26,690 nt of DNA from Pseudazoarcus pumilus_A (GCA_033837965.1 JAJLLM010000090.1:1-26690); one strand, 5' to 3'. Positions 8,029 through 15,113 are shown, counted from the first letter of the stretch. Program-made: numbers and translations. Notes: a model not told the origin generated them from the sequence alone.

Positions 8029-8583
8029 TCAGTCGGCCAGCGCGATGCTGAACGGGATCGGGTTGCGCATGGTGTTGGCCACCGGCGAGTAGAAATTGGC
8101 GTGCTGCACGATCTCGTCGAGCACTTCGCGCGGGGCGTCGCCCTCGATCAGCACCTTCACGCGGATGTCCTGGAAGCCCATTTGCGGCGGCTGCATTTCC
8201 GCGCCGCCGGCGCCCCAGGCGGCCGGGTTGCCGATGTCGCCTTCGAGGAAGAGTTCGAGCTTGCTGAGCTTGACCTGCTTCCAGGTGGACACGGCGATGA
8301 TGCCCACGGCGAGGCAGCCACCCAGGCCGGACAGCACGATCTCGCCCGGCGCCGGCGCGGTGTCCTGGCCGAACAGGTGCAGCGGCTCGTCGACCACCAC
8401 GGCGTCGTTGCGGCCGGTGTAGCTCAGCGTGCGGTACTGGCCTTCGGTGACGGTGTGGATCTTGTTGGTGCCGCGGCGCGACGGGTCCTTGCGGCCCATC
8501 TCGGCGAATTTCATCAGGCCGTCGCGGTCGATCGGGCGCAGATAAGTCTTGACGGTGGTGGGGGTCTCGGTTGCGGTGGTCAC
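8029..8583 (-). CDS. OsmC-family protein
   Basis: This 184-residue protein is OsmC-like. VLSGLGGCLAVGI carries the family's conserved first cysteine, and VQHANFYSPVANTMRNPIP is the conserved C-terminal helix and strand. The second cysteine of the classic peroxidase pair is absent; the protein has a single cysteine in all, so the standard two-cysteine hydroperoxide mechanism is unlikely. The start is GTG at 8583, chosen because GGAGAA precedes it and family similarity begins there. An open frame continues upstream to 8970 but is antisense-quality sequence through the promoter region and the activator gene. It is the first gene of the sigma-54 unit, about 50 nt after the predicted transcription start. 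Confidence 0.88.
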   Translation of the reverse strand: MTTATETPTTVKTYLRPIDRDGLMKFAEMGRKDPSRRGTNKIHTVTEGQYRTLSYTGRNDAVVVDEPLHLFGQDTAPAPGEIVLSGLGGCLAVGIIAVSTWKQVKLSKLELFLEGDIGNPAAWGAGGAEMQPPQMGFQDIRVKVLIEGDAPREVLDEIVQHANFYSPVANTMRNPIPFSIALAD

Positions 8584-8644
8584 GGTGTTCTCCGAAGTGG
8601 TGTGGTCAGGTCCGGCTGTGGGTGCCGGGCTCAGTGTCCACTCC

Positions 8645-8659
8645 GCAAGGGCCGTGCCA
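8645..8659 (-). promoter_or_regulatory. Sigma-54 (-24/-12) promoter for the OsmC-led operon
   Basis: Read on the minus strand, this is TGGCACGGCCCTTGC: an exact TGGCAC box and an exact TTGC box with the required 5-nt spacing. Transcription would start near 8633, giving a leader of about 50 nt before the GTG at 8583. The gene directly upstream encodes a sigma-54 activator, which strongly supports the call. Confidence 0.88.
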
Positions 8660-8743
8660 GTCGCGTTTTCGGAGTTCAGTGCATTGAAAGTAAAAGAGAA
8701 ATGTCGCGTTGTCCGGCGCGCGCTGCCTCGGCGCTGCACGCCG

Positions 8744-8770
8744 ACATTGTCGACAATGTGAACACTTTGT
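8744..8770 (-). promoter_or_regulatory. Probable enhancer (activator) binding site, two overlapping dyads
   Basis: A perfect 16-bp palindrome, ACATTGTCGACAATGT (8744-8759), overlaps a second imperfect dyad, ACAATGTGAACACTTTGT (8753-8770). Together they give three similar half-sites. They lie about 110-135 bp upstream of the predicted sigma-54 start, the usual distance for enhancer sites of AAA+ activators. Binding by the adjacent activator is inferred. Confidence 0.6.
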
Positions 8771-8776
8771 CGGACT

Positions 8777-10369
8777 TCAGTCCGCGCCGTGATCCAGTCC
8801 GCACTTCTTCCAGCGATAGCCGAACTGCCGCGCGGTGAGCCCCAGCGACTGGGCTGCGCGCGACTTGTTGCCGCCGCAGCGCTGCACCGCCTGCAGCAGA
8901 TCATCGGCGCTGTGCGAGCGCGCCGCGAGATAGGGGCGTACGACCTCTTCCGGCGTGACGACGGGAACACTTCGCGGCACGGGCGGGGGCTCGCCGGCCG
9001 GCAGGAAGCGCTCGATGGCGGCGGCGTCGAGCGTGGCGCGGTCGGCCAGCAGCACGGCGCGCTCGATCAGGTTGGCGAGTTCGCGGATGTTGCCCGGCCA
9101 GGCGTGGCGTTCCAGCCGGTCGTAGGCGTCGGTGGTGAGGTTCACGTTGCGCTGGTTGGTCTGGTTGGCGCGGTTGAGGAAATGCAGTGCCAGCGCACGC
9201 ACGTCGCCGCGTCGTTCGGCCAGCGAGGGCAGGCGGATGGGGATGACATTGAGGCGGTAGAACAGGTCCTGCCGGAACTGCCCGGCAGTCACCTCGCGTT
9301 CCAGATCGCGGTTGGTGGCGGTCACCACTCGCACGTCGACGTTCAGCTCGCGCTTGCCGCCCAGGCGGGTGATGGTGCCTTCCTGCAGCGTGCGCAGCAG
9401 CTTGCCCTGCAGCGTCAGCGGCAGTTCGCCGACCTCGTCGAGAAACAGGGTGCCGCCGTCGGCCTGTTCGAACAGGCCCTGGCGTTGCCCGGCCGCGCCG
9501 GTGAAGGCGCCTTTCTCGTAGCCGAACAGTTCGGATTCGAACAGCGTCTCGGGGATGGCCGCGCAATTGACGCGGATGAAGGGCCGGTCGCGGCGCGGGC
9601 TGGCCAGATGCAGGGCGCGCGCGAAAAGCTCCTTGCCGGTGCCGGATTCGCCCAGCAGCAGCACGCTGGCGGTGGTGTCGGAAACCTGCTCCAGCTCGGC
9701 GATGGCGCGCAGCAGCGGTGGCGCCGTGCCGATGATGCCGTAGCGTGCGCTGCCCGATTGCAGGGCGCGCGTGAGCATGGCGTTCTGCTGCTGCAGTTCG
9801 CGCGTGCGCGCCTCCATCATGGACTGCAGTGACAGCAACTGGCCGGTGAGCGTGGCGAGGATGCGCAGCATCGACACGTCGTCGGCGATGCTGCGGTTGC
9901 GCGTGCGGATGCGGTGGCAGGCCAGCACGCCAACGGTCTTCTGCTCGATGCGCACCGGCAGCGCGATGAAGGACACCGGTCCGGCCGGCAGGCGCTCGCG
10001 CGCCACGGCGCGCCCGAGGAACAGCTCCTCGCGGTCGATGTCCTGCACGATGACGAGGTGTTCGCGCGCCAGAACGGTGCCGGTCACGCCCTCGCCGAGG
10101 CGGTACTGCCCGCGTGCCGTTTCCTCACGCGTGAGGCCGTAGGCGTAGCGGATGCGGCAGGTGTCTGCGCCCTCGTCGCGCAGCACGATGCGGCCGCGGT
10201 TGAGGCCCAGCAGTTCCGACAGCAGGTGCAGCATCTCCCGCAGCACCACATCGGGCGACAGGCTCTTGCCGATCAGCCCGATGACCTGCTGCAGCAACAG
10301 CATTTCCTGCTCGCGCCAGAAGGCGGACAGCGGGCCGTCGGCGGGTTCGGCGGGGTGTGCCTGGTTCAC
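8777..10369 (-). CDS. NifA-like sigma-54-dependent transcriptional activator (GAF-AAA+-Fis)
   Basis: This 530-residue bacterial enhancer-binding protein starts with a GAF sensor domain (about residues 20-180), then a short coiled-coil linker (MMEARTRELQQQNAMLTRAL). The AAA+ domain has Walker A GESGTGKE (240-247), the sigma-54 contact loop GAFTGA (287-292) and Walker B GGTLFLDEV (305-313). A Fis-type helix-turn-helix follows at the C-terminus (GGNKSRAAQSLGLTARQFGYRWKK). The domain order and last helix resemble NifA, but the linker between the AAA+ and DNA-binding domains has no cysteine motif, so I do not call it NifA. The start is GTG at 10369 with GGAAAGA upstream. It is co-oriented with, and just upstream of, the OsmC-led operon, so it is almost certainly its dedicated activator. 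The GAF ligand is unknown. Confidence 0.93.
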   Translation of the reverse strand: MNQAHPAEPADGPLSAFWREQEMLLLQQVIGLIGKSLSPDVVLREMLHLLSELLGLNRGRIVLRDEGADTCRIRYAYGLTREETARGQYRLGEGVTGTVLAREHLVIVQDIDREELFLGRAVARERLPAGPVSFIALPVRIEQKTVGVLACHRIRTRNRSIADDVSMLRILATLTGQLLSLQSMMEARTRELQQQNAMLTRALQSGSARYGIIGTAPPLLRAIAELEQVSDTTASVLLLGESGTGKELFARALHLASPRRDRPFIRVNCAAIPETLFESELFGYEKGAFTGAAGQRQGLFEQADGGTLFLDEVGELPLTLQGKLLRTLQEGTITRLGGKRELNVDVRVVTATNRDLEREVTAGQFRQDLFYRLNVIPIRLPSLAERRGDVRALALHFLNRANQTNQRNVNLTTDAYDRLERHAWPGNIRELANLIERAVLLADRATLDAAAIERFLPAGEPPPVPRSVPVVTPEEVVRPYLAARSHSADDLLQAVQRCGGNKSRAAQSLGLTARQFGYRWKKCGLDHGAD

Positions 10370-10405
10370 GTTGTCTTTCCGGGCGATTTCATGCCCGAAG
10401 AGACA

Positions 10406-10421
10406 AGCAAGTGACGCGCCA
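10406..10421 (-). promoter_or_regulatory. Sigma-54 promoter for the activator gene
   Basis: On the minus strand the sequence is TGGCGCGTCACTTGCT, one mismatch from TGGCAC-N5-TTGCT with correct spacing. Transcription would begin near 10395, about 26 nt before the GTG start. This suggests that the activator, or another sigma-54 activator, drives its own gene. Confidence 0.65.
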
Positions 10422-10456
10422 GAAAGGACTTATTTCAATCGCCGTGCGCGGCGGCC

Positions 10457-10475
10457 GAACATCGGCAGGATGTTC
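10457..10475 (-). promoter_or_regulatory. Dyad upstream of the activator gene promoter, possible operator
   Basis: The inverted repeat GAACAT-N7-ATGTTC lies about 60-80 bp upstream of the predicted start of the activator transcript and overlaps the end of the toxin gene. It shares the ACAT...ATGT arms with the palindrome at 8744-8759, though with a 7-nt instead of an 8-nt core. It may be an activator site; the evidence is weak. Confidence 0.35.
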
Positions 10476-10869
10476 ATGCGAAGGGATTCCGGATGGTCGT
10501 ATCGCCTACGACCAGCCTGTTGTGCATGTCTTCCGAGTACAGCGTTTGAGCGCCGGCCTGCACCGCGCTGGAAACGATCAGCGCGTCGTAGACCGAGAGG
10601 CCGAACTGCTCGGCCAGCTGCAGACCCTGTTCGTGGGTGGCGAGATCAAGCGGCACGACGTCACAGCATGCCCTTACCGCAGCCAACAGCGCATGTACTT
10701 CATCCCACGGCATGCCCAACTTGCGTCGGCATACAGACACCGCTTCATTCAGCACCTGCACACTGATGACACCGCCTTGCGATAACAGGGCCTCTGCGGT
10801 GTCGGCCTTGCGCTGATCGCCGGAGAGCAGGTACAGGACGATGTTGGTGTCGAGGAAGGCCCGCGCCAT
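10474..10869 (-). CDS. vapC: PIN-domain ribonuclease toxin (VapC type)
   Basis: This 131-residue PIN-domain protein is the likely toxin of a type II toxin-antitoxin pair, an endoribonuclease. The acidic metal-binding residues expected of the family are visible: D7 in FLDTNIV, E42 in LNEAV, D95 in SVYDALIV and D114 in YSEDM. Length is normal. The start overlaps the antitoxin stop (TGATG), so translation is coupled and the antitoxin is made first. The 3' end is about 50 bp from the activator gene's sigma-54 promoter, on the same strand, so read-through into the activator is possible. The gene symbol follows the family, not a known orthologue. Confidence 0.9.
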   Translation of the reverse strand: MARAFLDTNIVLYLLSGDQRKADTAEALLSQGGVISVQVLNEAVSVCRRKLGMPWDEVHALLAAVRACCDVVPLDLATHEQGLQLAEQFGLSVYDALIVSSAVQAGAQTLYSEDMHNRLVVGDTTIRNPFA

Positions 10870-11111
10870 CAGCGTTCGCGGTCGGACTCGTGGGCTTCTA
10901 GGCGGTCGAAACGGAAGTCGGCCGGCAACCTGCCGCGCAGCTGGCGCAGGCGCGCCAGCAATTCCGTGCGCCCGGGCTTGCGCGCAATTTCCAGCGCGCG
11001 TTCGCCGACCACGTGCAACTGGATCTCCTCGCCTTCCTTGAGGTCCAGCGCTTGCACCACCGCGGCCGGCAGGCGTACGGCGAGCGAATTACCCCACTTG
11101 GAAACCTGCAT
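10869..11111 (-). CDS. vapB: AbrB/MazE-type antitoxin (VapB)
   Basis: This 80-residue protein has an N-terminal AbrB/MazE/SpoVT swapped-hairpin DNA-binding domain (MQVSKWGNSLAVRLPAAVV, then LKEGEEIQLHVVGERALEI). A C-terminal tail (ELLARLRQLRGRLPADFRFDR) probably wraps around the toxin. It would neutralise the PIN protein and repress its own promoter through the inverted repeat at 11120-11151. The ribosome site GGAG overlaps the promoter-distal arm of that repeat, so repressor binding or an mRNA hairpin could also affect translation. The downstream toxin overlaps by one base. Confidence 0.9.
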   Translation of the reverse strand: MQVSKWGNSLAVRLPAAVVQALDLKEGEEIQLHVVGERALEIARKPGRTELLARLRQLRGRLPADFRFDRLEAHESDRER

Positions 11112-11119
11112 CTTGATGC

Positions 11120-11151
11120 TCCGGATATACGCGAAAGAATGTATATCCGGA
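11120..11151 (-). promoter_or_regulatory. Operator of the toxin-antitoxin operon (perfect 11-bp inverted repeat)
   Basis: TCCGGATATAC (11120-11130) and GTATATCCGGA (11141-11151) are perfect inverted arms separated by 10 nt. The centres are 21 bp apart, two turns of DNA, placing both on one face. The repeat ends 9 bases before the antitoxin ATG, contains TATAC elements that could form the -10 box, and is the likely autoregulatory site. Confidence 0.8.
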
Positions 11152-11163
11152 ATCTAGTCCACT

Positions 11164-11203
11164 ACGTGCTGGATTGGAAGCCGTCAGCTTGGCCGCAGCA
11201 CGT
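11164..11203 (-). terminator. Stem-loop directly after the binding-protein gene, possible terminator
   Basis: Perfect 8-nt arms ACGTGCTG and CAGCACGT flank a 24-nt loop that itself contains an AAGC/GCTT stem. It begins immediately after the stop codon of the binding-protein gene. No T-run follows, so intrinsic termination is doubtful; 3' mRNA protection or Rho-dependent ending is equally possible. Confidence 0.4.
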
Positions 11204-12397
11204 TTACTCCATGCGCGCGATGGCCTCGAAGCCGCTGCCGGCAACGCGGTGCAGGGCGTAGGCGCCGGGTACGTCGCCGGCTGCGTCGAACTCGTGGTCG
11301 CCGGCGGCGCCGTGATAGTCGATGTCGCGGCCGGCCGCGATGAGCTTCTTCGCCTTGGCCCATTCGCCGGGCTGGATGGGTTCGCCCGGTGCGGTTGCGA
11401 CAGCGCGCAGCGAGGCTGCGACCTTCGCGCGGTCGCCGCCGGCGTGTTCGATGGCCAGCGCCAGCAGGAAGGCAGCGTCGTAGGAGGTGGTGGCAAAGAT
11501 GCCGTCGGGGTTGCCGCCTTTGGCGCTGAAGTCCTTGCGGAAGATTTCCAGTGATTGCTCGCCGGCGCCGACCGGGGCGGAAACCAGCAGGGTGTCGAGG
11601 TTCTTCGCGCCGATGGCCTGGATCATGGCCTCGGACTTCATGCCGTCGCCGCCGACGAAATGCTTGAAGAAGCCGTTCTCCAGCGACTGGCGCAGCAGGG
11701 TCAGGCCGGTGCCGTCGCCGTAGTCGAAGATCACCAGCGTGTCGGCGCCGCTGCGCGCGAGGCGCGACAGTTCGGAGCGGTACGAGGCCTTGGCGCCGTC
11801 GTGCTGCTGGAAGGCGGCGAGCGTGCCGCCTTTTGCTTCAAATTCCGCCTTGAAGGACTGCGCCAGGCCTGTGCCGTAGTCGTTGGCGAGGTAGGTCACC
11901 GCCACCGTTTTCGTGCCGCGCGTGAGCAGCGTGCGCGCCAGTGCCGCGCCCTGGTAGGCATCGGACGGCACGGTGCGGAAGACCTGATCGCGGTCGACGA
12001 TCTTCGTGACCTGCGGCGAGGTGGCCGAAGGCGAGACCATGGTGACGCCGGCCGGCACCGTGACCGAGTTGGCGGCGGCCAGCACCGCGCCCGAACAGCT
12101 CGGCCCGACCATGGCGATGACGCCTTCGAGATTGACCGCCTTGGTGGCGGCGTCGGTGGCGTTCTGCGGGTTGCAGCCGCTGTCGCCGAGCACCGGCACG
12201 AGCTTGCGGCCGTTGCCGATGCCGCCCTGGGCGTTGACCTGATCCACGGCGAGGCGCGAGGCTTCGACCATGGTCGGAGCCATTGCCGAGATGGCGCCGG
12301 AGATGCCGAACAGCAGGCCGATCTTCGCGTCCTGTGCGATGGCCGGGGTGGCGAGCGCGGCGGCGGTGGCCGCGATGAAGAGATGCTTGCGGATCAT
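11204..12397 (-). CDS. LivJ/LivK-type ABC substrate-binding protein
   Basis: This 397-residue periplasmic binding protein of the branched-chain amino acid (HAAT) family has a clear Sec signal peptide (MIRKHLFIAATAAALATPAIA, cleavage near residue 21). The fold is type I: IGLLFGISGAISAMAP at the start, VDQVNAQGGIGNGRKLVPVLGDSGCNPQNA, VGPSCSGAVLAAA, and ATTSYDAAFLLALAIEHAG near the end. The ligand could be a branched-chain amino acid, urea, an aromatic acid or another organic acid; sequence alone does not decide. The ATG overlaps the LivM stop (ATGA), so it is the last gene of the transporter operon. Binding proteins are more often first or second in such operons. Confidence 0.93.
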   Translation of the reverse strand: MIRKHLFIAATAAALATPAIAQDAKIGLLFGISGAISAMAPTMVEASRLAVDQVNAQGGIGNGRKLVPVLGDSGCNPQNATDAATKAVNLEGVIAMVGPSCSGAVLAAANSVTVPAGVTMVSPSATSPQVTKIVDRDQVFRTVPSDAYQGAALARTLLTRGTKTVAVTYLANDYGTGLAQSFKAEFEAKGGTLAAFQQHDGAKASYRSELSRLARSGADTLVIFDYGDGTGLTLLRQSLENGFFKHFVGGDGMKSEAMIQAIGAKNLDTLLVSAPVGAGEQSLEIFRKDFSAKGGNPDGIFATTSYDAAFLLALAIEHAGGDRAKVAASLRAVATAPGEPIQPGEWAKAKKLIAAGRDIDYHGAAGDHEFDAAGDVPGAYALHRVAGSGFEAIARME

Positions 12398-13341
12398 GGC
12401 GGGTCCTGTTTTCGTGTGCGGCGTTCTTCCGGCAGGATGCCGTCCGGGCGGAAGCGCAGTACCAGTTGCAACGCCAGCCCGATGAGGAACATGCGGGCGT
12501 ATTTTGCCTGTATTGCCACCTCGGTCGGAAGCCGGTCGGTAAGTAGTTCGGACAGCGACCAGATCAGCCAGATCACCAGCGCGCCGAGCAGGGCGCCGCG
12601 ATTGTTGCCCGAGCCGCCGAGGATCAGCATGATCCAGACGAGGAAGGTGACGATCATCGGGTCGATGGCGTCCGGTGTGATGGCGCGGTTGAAATGCACG
12701 AACAGCGCACCGGCCAGCCCCATAAGCGCCGAGCCGAGGATGAAGGCCTCCAGCCGCCGCGCCTCCACCCGCTTGCCCATGGCCGCGGCGGCGGCTTCGT
12801 TGTCACGGATGGCGCGCATCATGCGCCCCCAGGGCGAGCGCAACTGGCGCTCCACCAGCAGATACGCGACCACCACGGCGGCCACCACCAGTGTCAGATA
12901 CGCAAATTGCGAGGCCAGATACGGCAGCTCGCCGAAAGGGCGCGGGATGTTGGCAATGCCGCGCACGCCGCCGGTGAGCCAGTCTTCCGAGCGGATGGCC
13001 AGCCGGATGATCTCGGCTACGCCGATGGTGGCAATCGCCAGGTAGTCCGAGCGCAGCCGCAGACAGATGCGCCCGATGGGCCAGGCCAGCAGTGCAGCCA
13101 GCGCCATGGCGGCGAGCCAGCCCACCGGCACCGGCAGCGCGAAACCGCCCACGCGCCCGGCCAGCGCCGGGCTGGTGAGGATGGCCGAGGTGTAGGCGCC
13201 GATGGCAAAGAAGCCCGCGATGCCGGCATTGAACAGCCCGGTCAGCCCCCACTGCACGTTGAGGCCGAGCGCCATCAGGCCGTAGATGCCGACCAGCACC
13301 AGCATGAACAGCGCGTAGTTGAGCAGGCCCATGGCATCCAT
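12394..13341 (-). CDS. livM: LivM-type ABC transporter permease
   Basis: This 315-residue inner-membrane permease has about eight to nine hydrophobic segments. The signature GLTGLFNAGIAGFFAIGAY near residue 35 and the cytoplasmic loop with RSDYLAIATIGVAEI and MRAIRDNEAAAAAMG are typical of LivM. The C-terminus RFRPDGILPEERR is also standard. The start ATG at 13341 overlaps the LivH stop (TGATG). A much longer open frame continues upstream but only reads antisense-quality sequence through livH. It pairs with LivH as the membrane channel of the importer. Confidence 0.94.
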   Translation of the reverse strand: MDAMGLLNYALFMLVLVGIYGLMALGLNVQWGLTGLFNAGIAGFFAIGAYTSAILTSPALAGRVGGFALPVPVGWLAAMALAALLAWPIGRICLRLRSDYLAIATIGVAEIIRLAIRSEDWLTGGVRGIANIPRPFGELPYLASQFAYLTLVVAAVVVAYLLVERQLRSPWGRMMRAIRDNEAAAAAMGKRVEARRLEAFILGSALMGLAGALFVHFNRAITPDAIDPMIVTFLVWIMLILGGSGNNRGALLGALVIWLIWSLSELLTDRLPTEVAIQAKYARMFLIGLALQLVLRFRPDGILPEERRTRKQDPP

Positions 13342-14219
13342 CAGAGCACCTTGCCCTTGAGAATGCCGCGCGGCCGGAACAGCAGCACCAGCAGCAGGAT
13401 GACGAAGGCGGTGGCGCTCTTGTACTGCGCCGGCACCACCAGCACCGACAACTCCTCGGCCAGCCCGATGACCAGCCCGCCCAGCACTGCGCCGTCGATG
13501 CGCCCGACACCGCCGAGAATGGCGGCGGCGAAGATCGGCAGCAGCGCCCACCAGCCCATCATCGCCCACACCTCGGTGTTGATGCCGAGCAGGAAGCCGG
13601 CGGCGGCACACAGCATGCCGACGATGACCCAGGTGAGCCGTACCACCTGACGCGTGTCTACGCCACACAGACGGGCGAGGTCGGGGTTGTCGCTCATCGC
13701 TCGCATCGCACGGCCCCAGCGGGTGAGGCGCAGGAAGGCCTCCAGCGCGACGACGATGAGGATCACCGCCGCGAAGGTCAGCAGTTCCCGCTCGCGCAGC
13801 AGCACCGAGCCGAAGTATTCGGTCGGCCGCACGATGCCCGTGGAGTAGGTCGTCGGGTCCGTTCCCCAGCCCATCTGCACCACCGCGCGTACCATCAGCG
13901 CGACGCCGAGCGAGGCCATCACGGTGAGGATTTTCGGCCGCTCGCGCAGGTAGTCGTAGCAGCTGGCGTCGATCAGCAGCGCCGCGCCGGCCGTGAGCAG
14001 CATGGCCACCGGCAGCGCAAACCACGGGTCCATGCCCGAAAACGTGACCACGCCCAGCGCGAGGAAGGCCCCCAGCGTGAGCAGATCGCCGTGCGCCAGA
14101 TGGGCAAAGCGCAGGATGCCGAACACCAGCGTCACGCCGATGGCGCCGAGCGCATAGATGGCGCCCAGCAGCAGGCCGGGGATGAGGTGGAAGTTGATGA
14201 ACTCGTACAGATCCATCAT
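13341..14219 (-). CDS. livH: LivH-type ABC transporter permease
   Basis: This 292-residue permease shows the LivH entry motif LIPGLLLGAIYALGAIGVTLVFGILRFAHLAHGDLLTLGAF and the coupling-loop region RAMRAMSDNPDLARLCGVD. It has about eight membrane helices and ends in LLFRPRGILKG, as in the family. The first ATG (14219) overlaps the LivF stop; a second ATG follows directly at 14216. With LivM it forms the transmembrane heterodimer. Confidence 0.94.
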   Translation of the reverse strand: MMDLYEFINFHLIPGLLLGAIYALGAIGVTLVFGILRFAHLAHGDLLTLGAFLALGVVTFSGMDPWFALPVAMLLTAGAALLIDASCYDYLRERPKILTVMASLGVALMVRAVVQMGWGTDPTTYSTGIVRPTEYFGSVLLRERELLTFAAVILIVVALEAFLRLTRWGRAMRAMSDNPDLARLCGVDTRQVVRLTWVIVGMLCAAAGFLLGINTEVWAMMGWWALLPIFAAAILGGVGRIDGAVLGGLVIGLAEELSVLVVPAQYKSATAFVILLLVLLFRPRGILKGKVL

Positions 14220-14932
14220 CCCTGCCCACCGAGAAAGAGCTGGACTACTTCCGGATCGGCCAGCAGTTCTGCTCCGCTGCCATCGCAGCGGTTGGCGCCG
14301 GTGGTCAGCACATAGCCGCGGTCGCAGAAGGCCAGCGCCTGCTTGGCGTGCTGCTCGACCAGCAGGATGGCCACGCCGGCGTCGCGCACGTCGCGCGTGA
14401 TCTGGAAGATCTGCTCCATGTACTTGGGCGACAGCCCGGCGGTGGGCTCGTCGAGCAGCAACAGCTTCGGTTCCAGCATCAGCGCACGGCCCATCGCTAC
14501 CATCTGGCGCTGCCCGCCGGACAGGTTGCCGGCCAGCGTGCGGCGTTTGTCACGCAGATCGGGGAACAGCGCATACACGCGCTCGTAGGCGGCGGACAGG
14601 TCGCCGCGGCGCAGGAAGGCGCCCATCTCCAGGTTCTCGTGCACGCTCATGTCGCGGAACACGTTGTCCACCTGCGGCACGAAGCAGATGCCGCGTCGCA
14701 CGATGCGGTCGGGCGTCCAGCCGGTGATGTCGTCGCCGTCGAACTCGATGCGCCCGCCGCGCACGGTCAGCAGGCCGAACACGGCCTTCATCGCGCTGGA
14801 CTTGCCGGCGCCGTTGGGGCCGACGATGACGACGATCTCGCCGGCATCGACGTGCAGGCTGACGCCGTCGAGGATGTCGGCCTCGCCGTAGCCGCCGCGC
14901 ACGGCGTCGAGGGTGAGCAGCGGGGTGCTCAT
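14216..14932 (-). CDS. livF: LivF-type ABC transporter ATPase
   Basis: This 238-residue ATPase has Walker A GPNGAGKSS near residue 38, the Q-loop region VPQVDNVFRDMSVHEN, the signature LSGGQRQM, Walker B LLLLDEPTAGLSP and the switch histidine in VEQHA. It lacks the extended C-terminal part of LivG, as expected for LivF. Its stop overlaps the livH start. Upstream lies a 427-bp repeat-rich gap that separates it from livG, so it may need its own promoter or depend on read-through. Confidence 0.95.
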   Translation of the reverse strand: MSTPLLTLDAVRGGYGEADILDGVSLHVDAGEIVVIVGPNGAGKSSAMKAVFGLLTVRGGRIEFDGDDITGWTPDRIVRRGICFVPQVDNVFRDMSVHENLEMGAFLRRGDLSAAYERVYALFPDLRDKRRTLAGNLSGGQRQMVAMGRALMLEPKLLLLDEPTAGLSPKYMEQIFQITRDVRDAGVAILLVEQHAKQALAFCDRGYVLTTGANRCDGSGAELLADPEVVQLFLGGQG

Positions 14933-14954
14933 GCGCTACCCCTCATCATGACGT

Positions 14955-15016
14955 CGTAGGCCGGATAAGCGTCAGCGCATCCTGTTGTCACATGTGCTGC
15001 GCTTATGTGACCTACG
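14955..15016. repeat. REP-like element with nested stems
   Basis: CGTAGGCCGGATAAGCG followed by GCGCATCC closely follows the enterobacterial REP pattern (GTAGGCCGGATAAG...CATCC). GGAT and ATCC, and GCG and CGC, can pair. A second stem, GTCACAT (14987-14993) with ATGTGAC (15005-15011), follows, and the outer CGTAGG and CCTACG bracket the whole. Confidence 0.6.
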
Positions 15017-15081
15017 CAGCTTGTGCTGAGGGAGTTGCCCGGATTTGGCCTCGACTGGCCGGGTCTCGCCCCGGCGGGCGA

Positions 15082-15113
15082 CCTACTTTCTTGTCGCGCG
15101 ACAAGAAAGTAGG
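15082..15113. repeat. 32-bp perfect palindrome
   Basis: CCTACTTTCTTGTCGC followed directly by its exact reverse complement gives 16-bp arms with no spacer. Motifs with this CTTTCTTGTCGCGCGACAAGAAAG core recur between genes in many proteobacteria, to my memory. It could form a cruciform or a bidirectional transcript hairpin. Confidence 0.85.

Noticed and set aside
8771..8784. Small hairpin CGGAC-TTCA-GTCCG at the activator stop as a terminator
   Set aside because: Five-base stem overlapping the stop codon, with no T-run after it.
8584..8970. Upstream extension of the OsmC reading frame (313 residues in all)
   Set aside because: It runs through the sigma-54 promoter, the dyads and the 3' end of the activator gene; OsmC similarity begins at the GTG with a ribosome site at 8583.
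12394..14229. Single 611-residue LivH-LivM fusion suggested by the open frame
   Set aside because: LivH is in another frame; the upstream part of this frame is a shadow, and LivM starts at 13341 overlapping the LivH stop.
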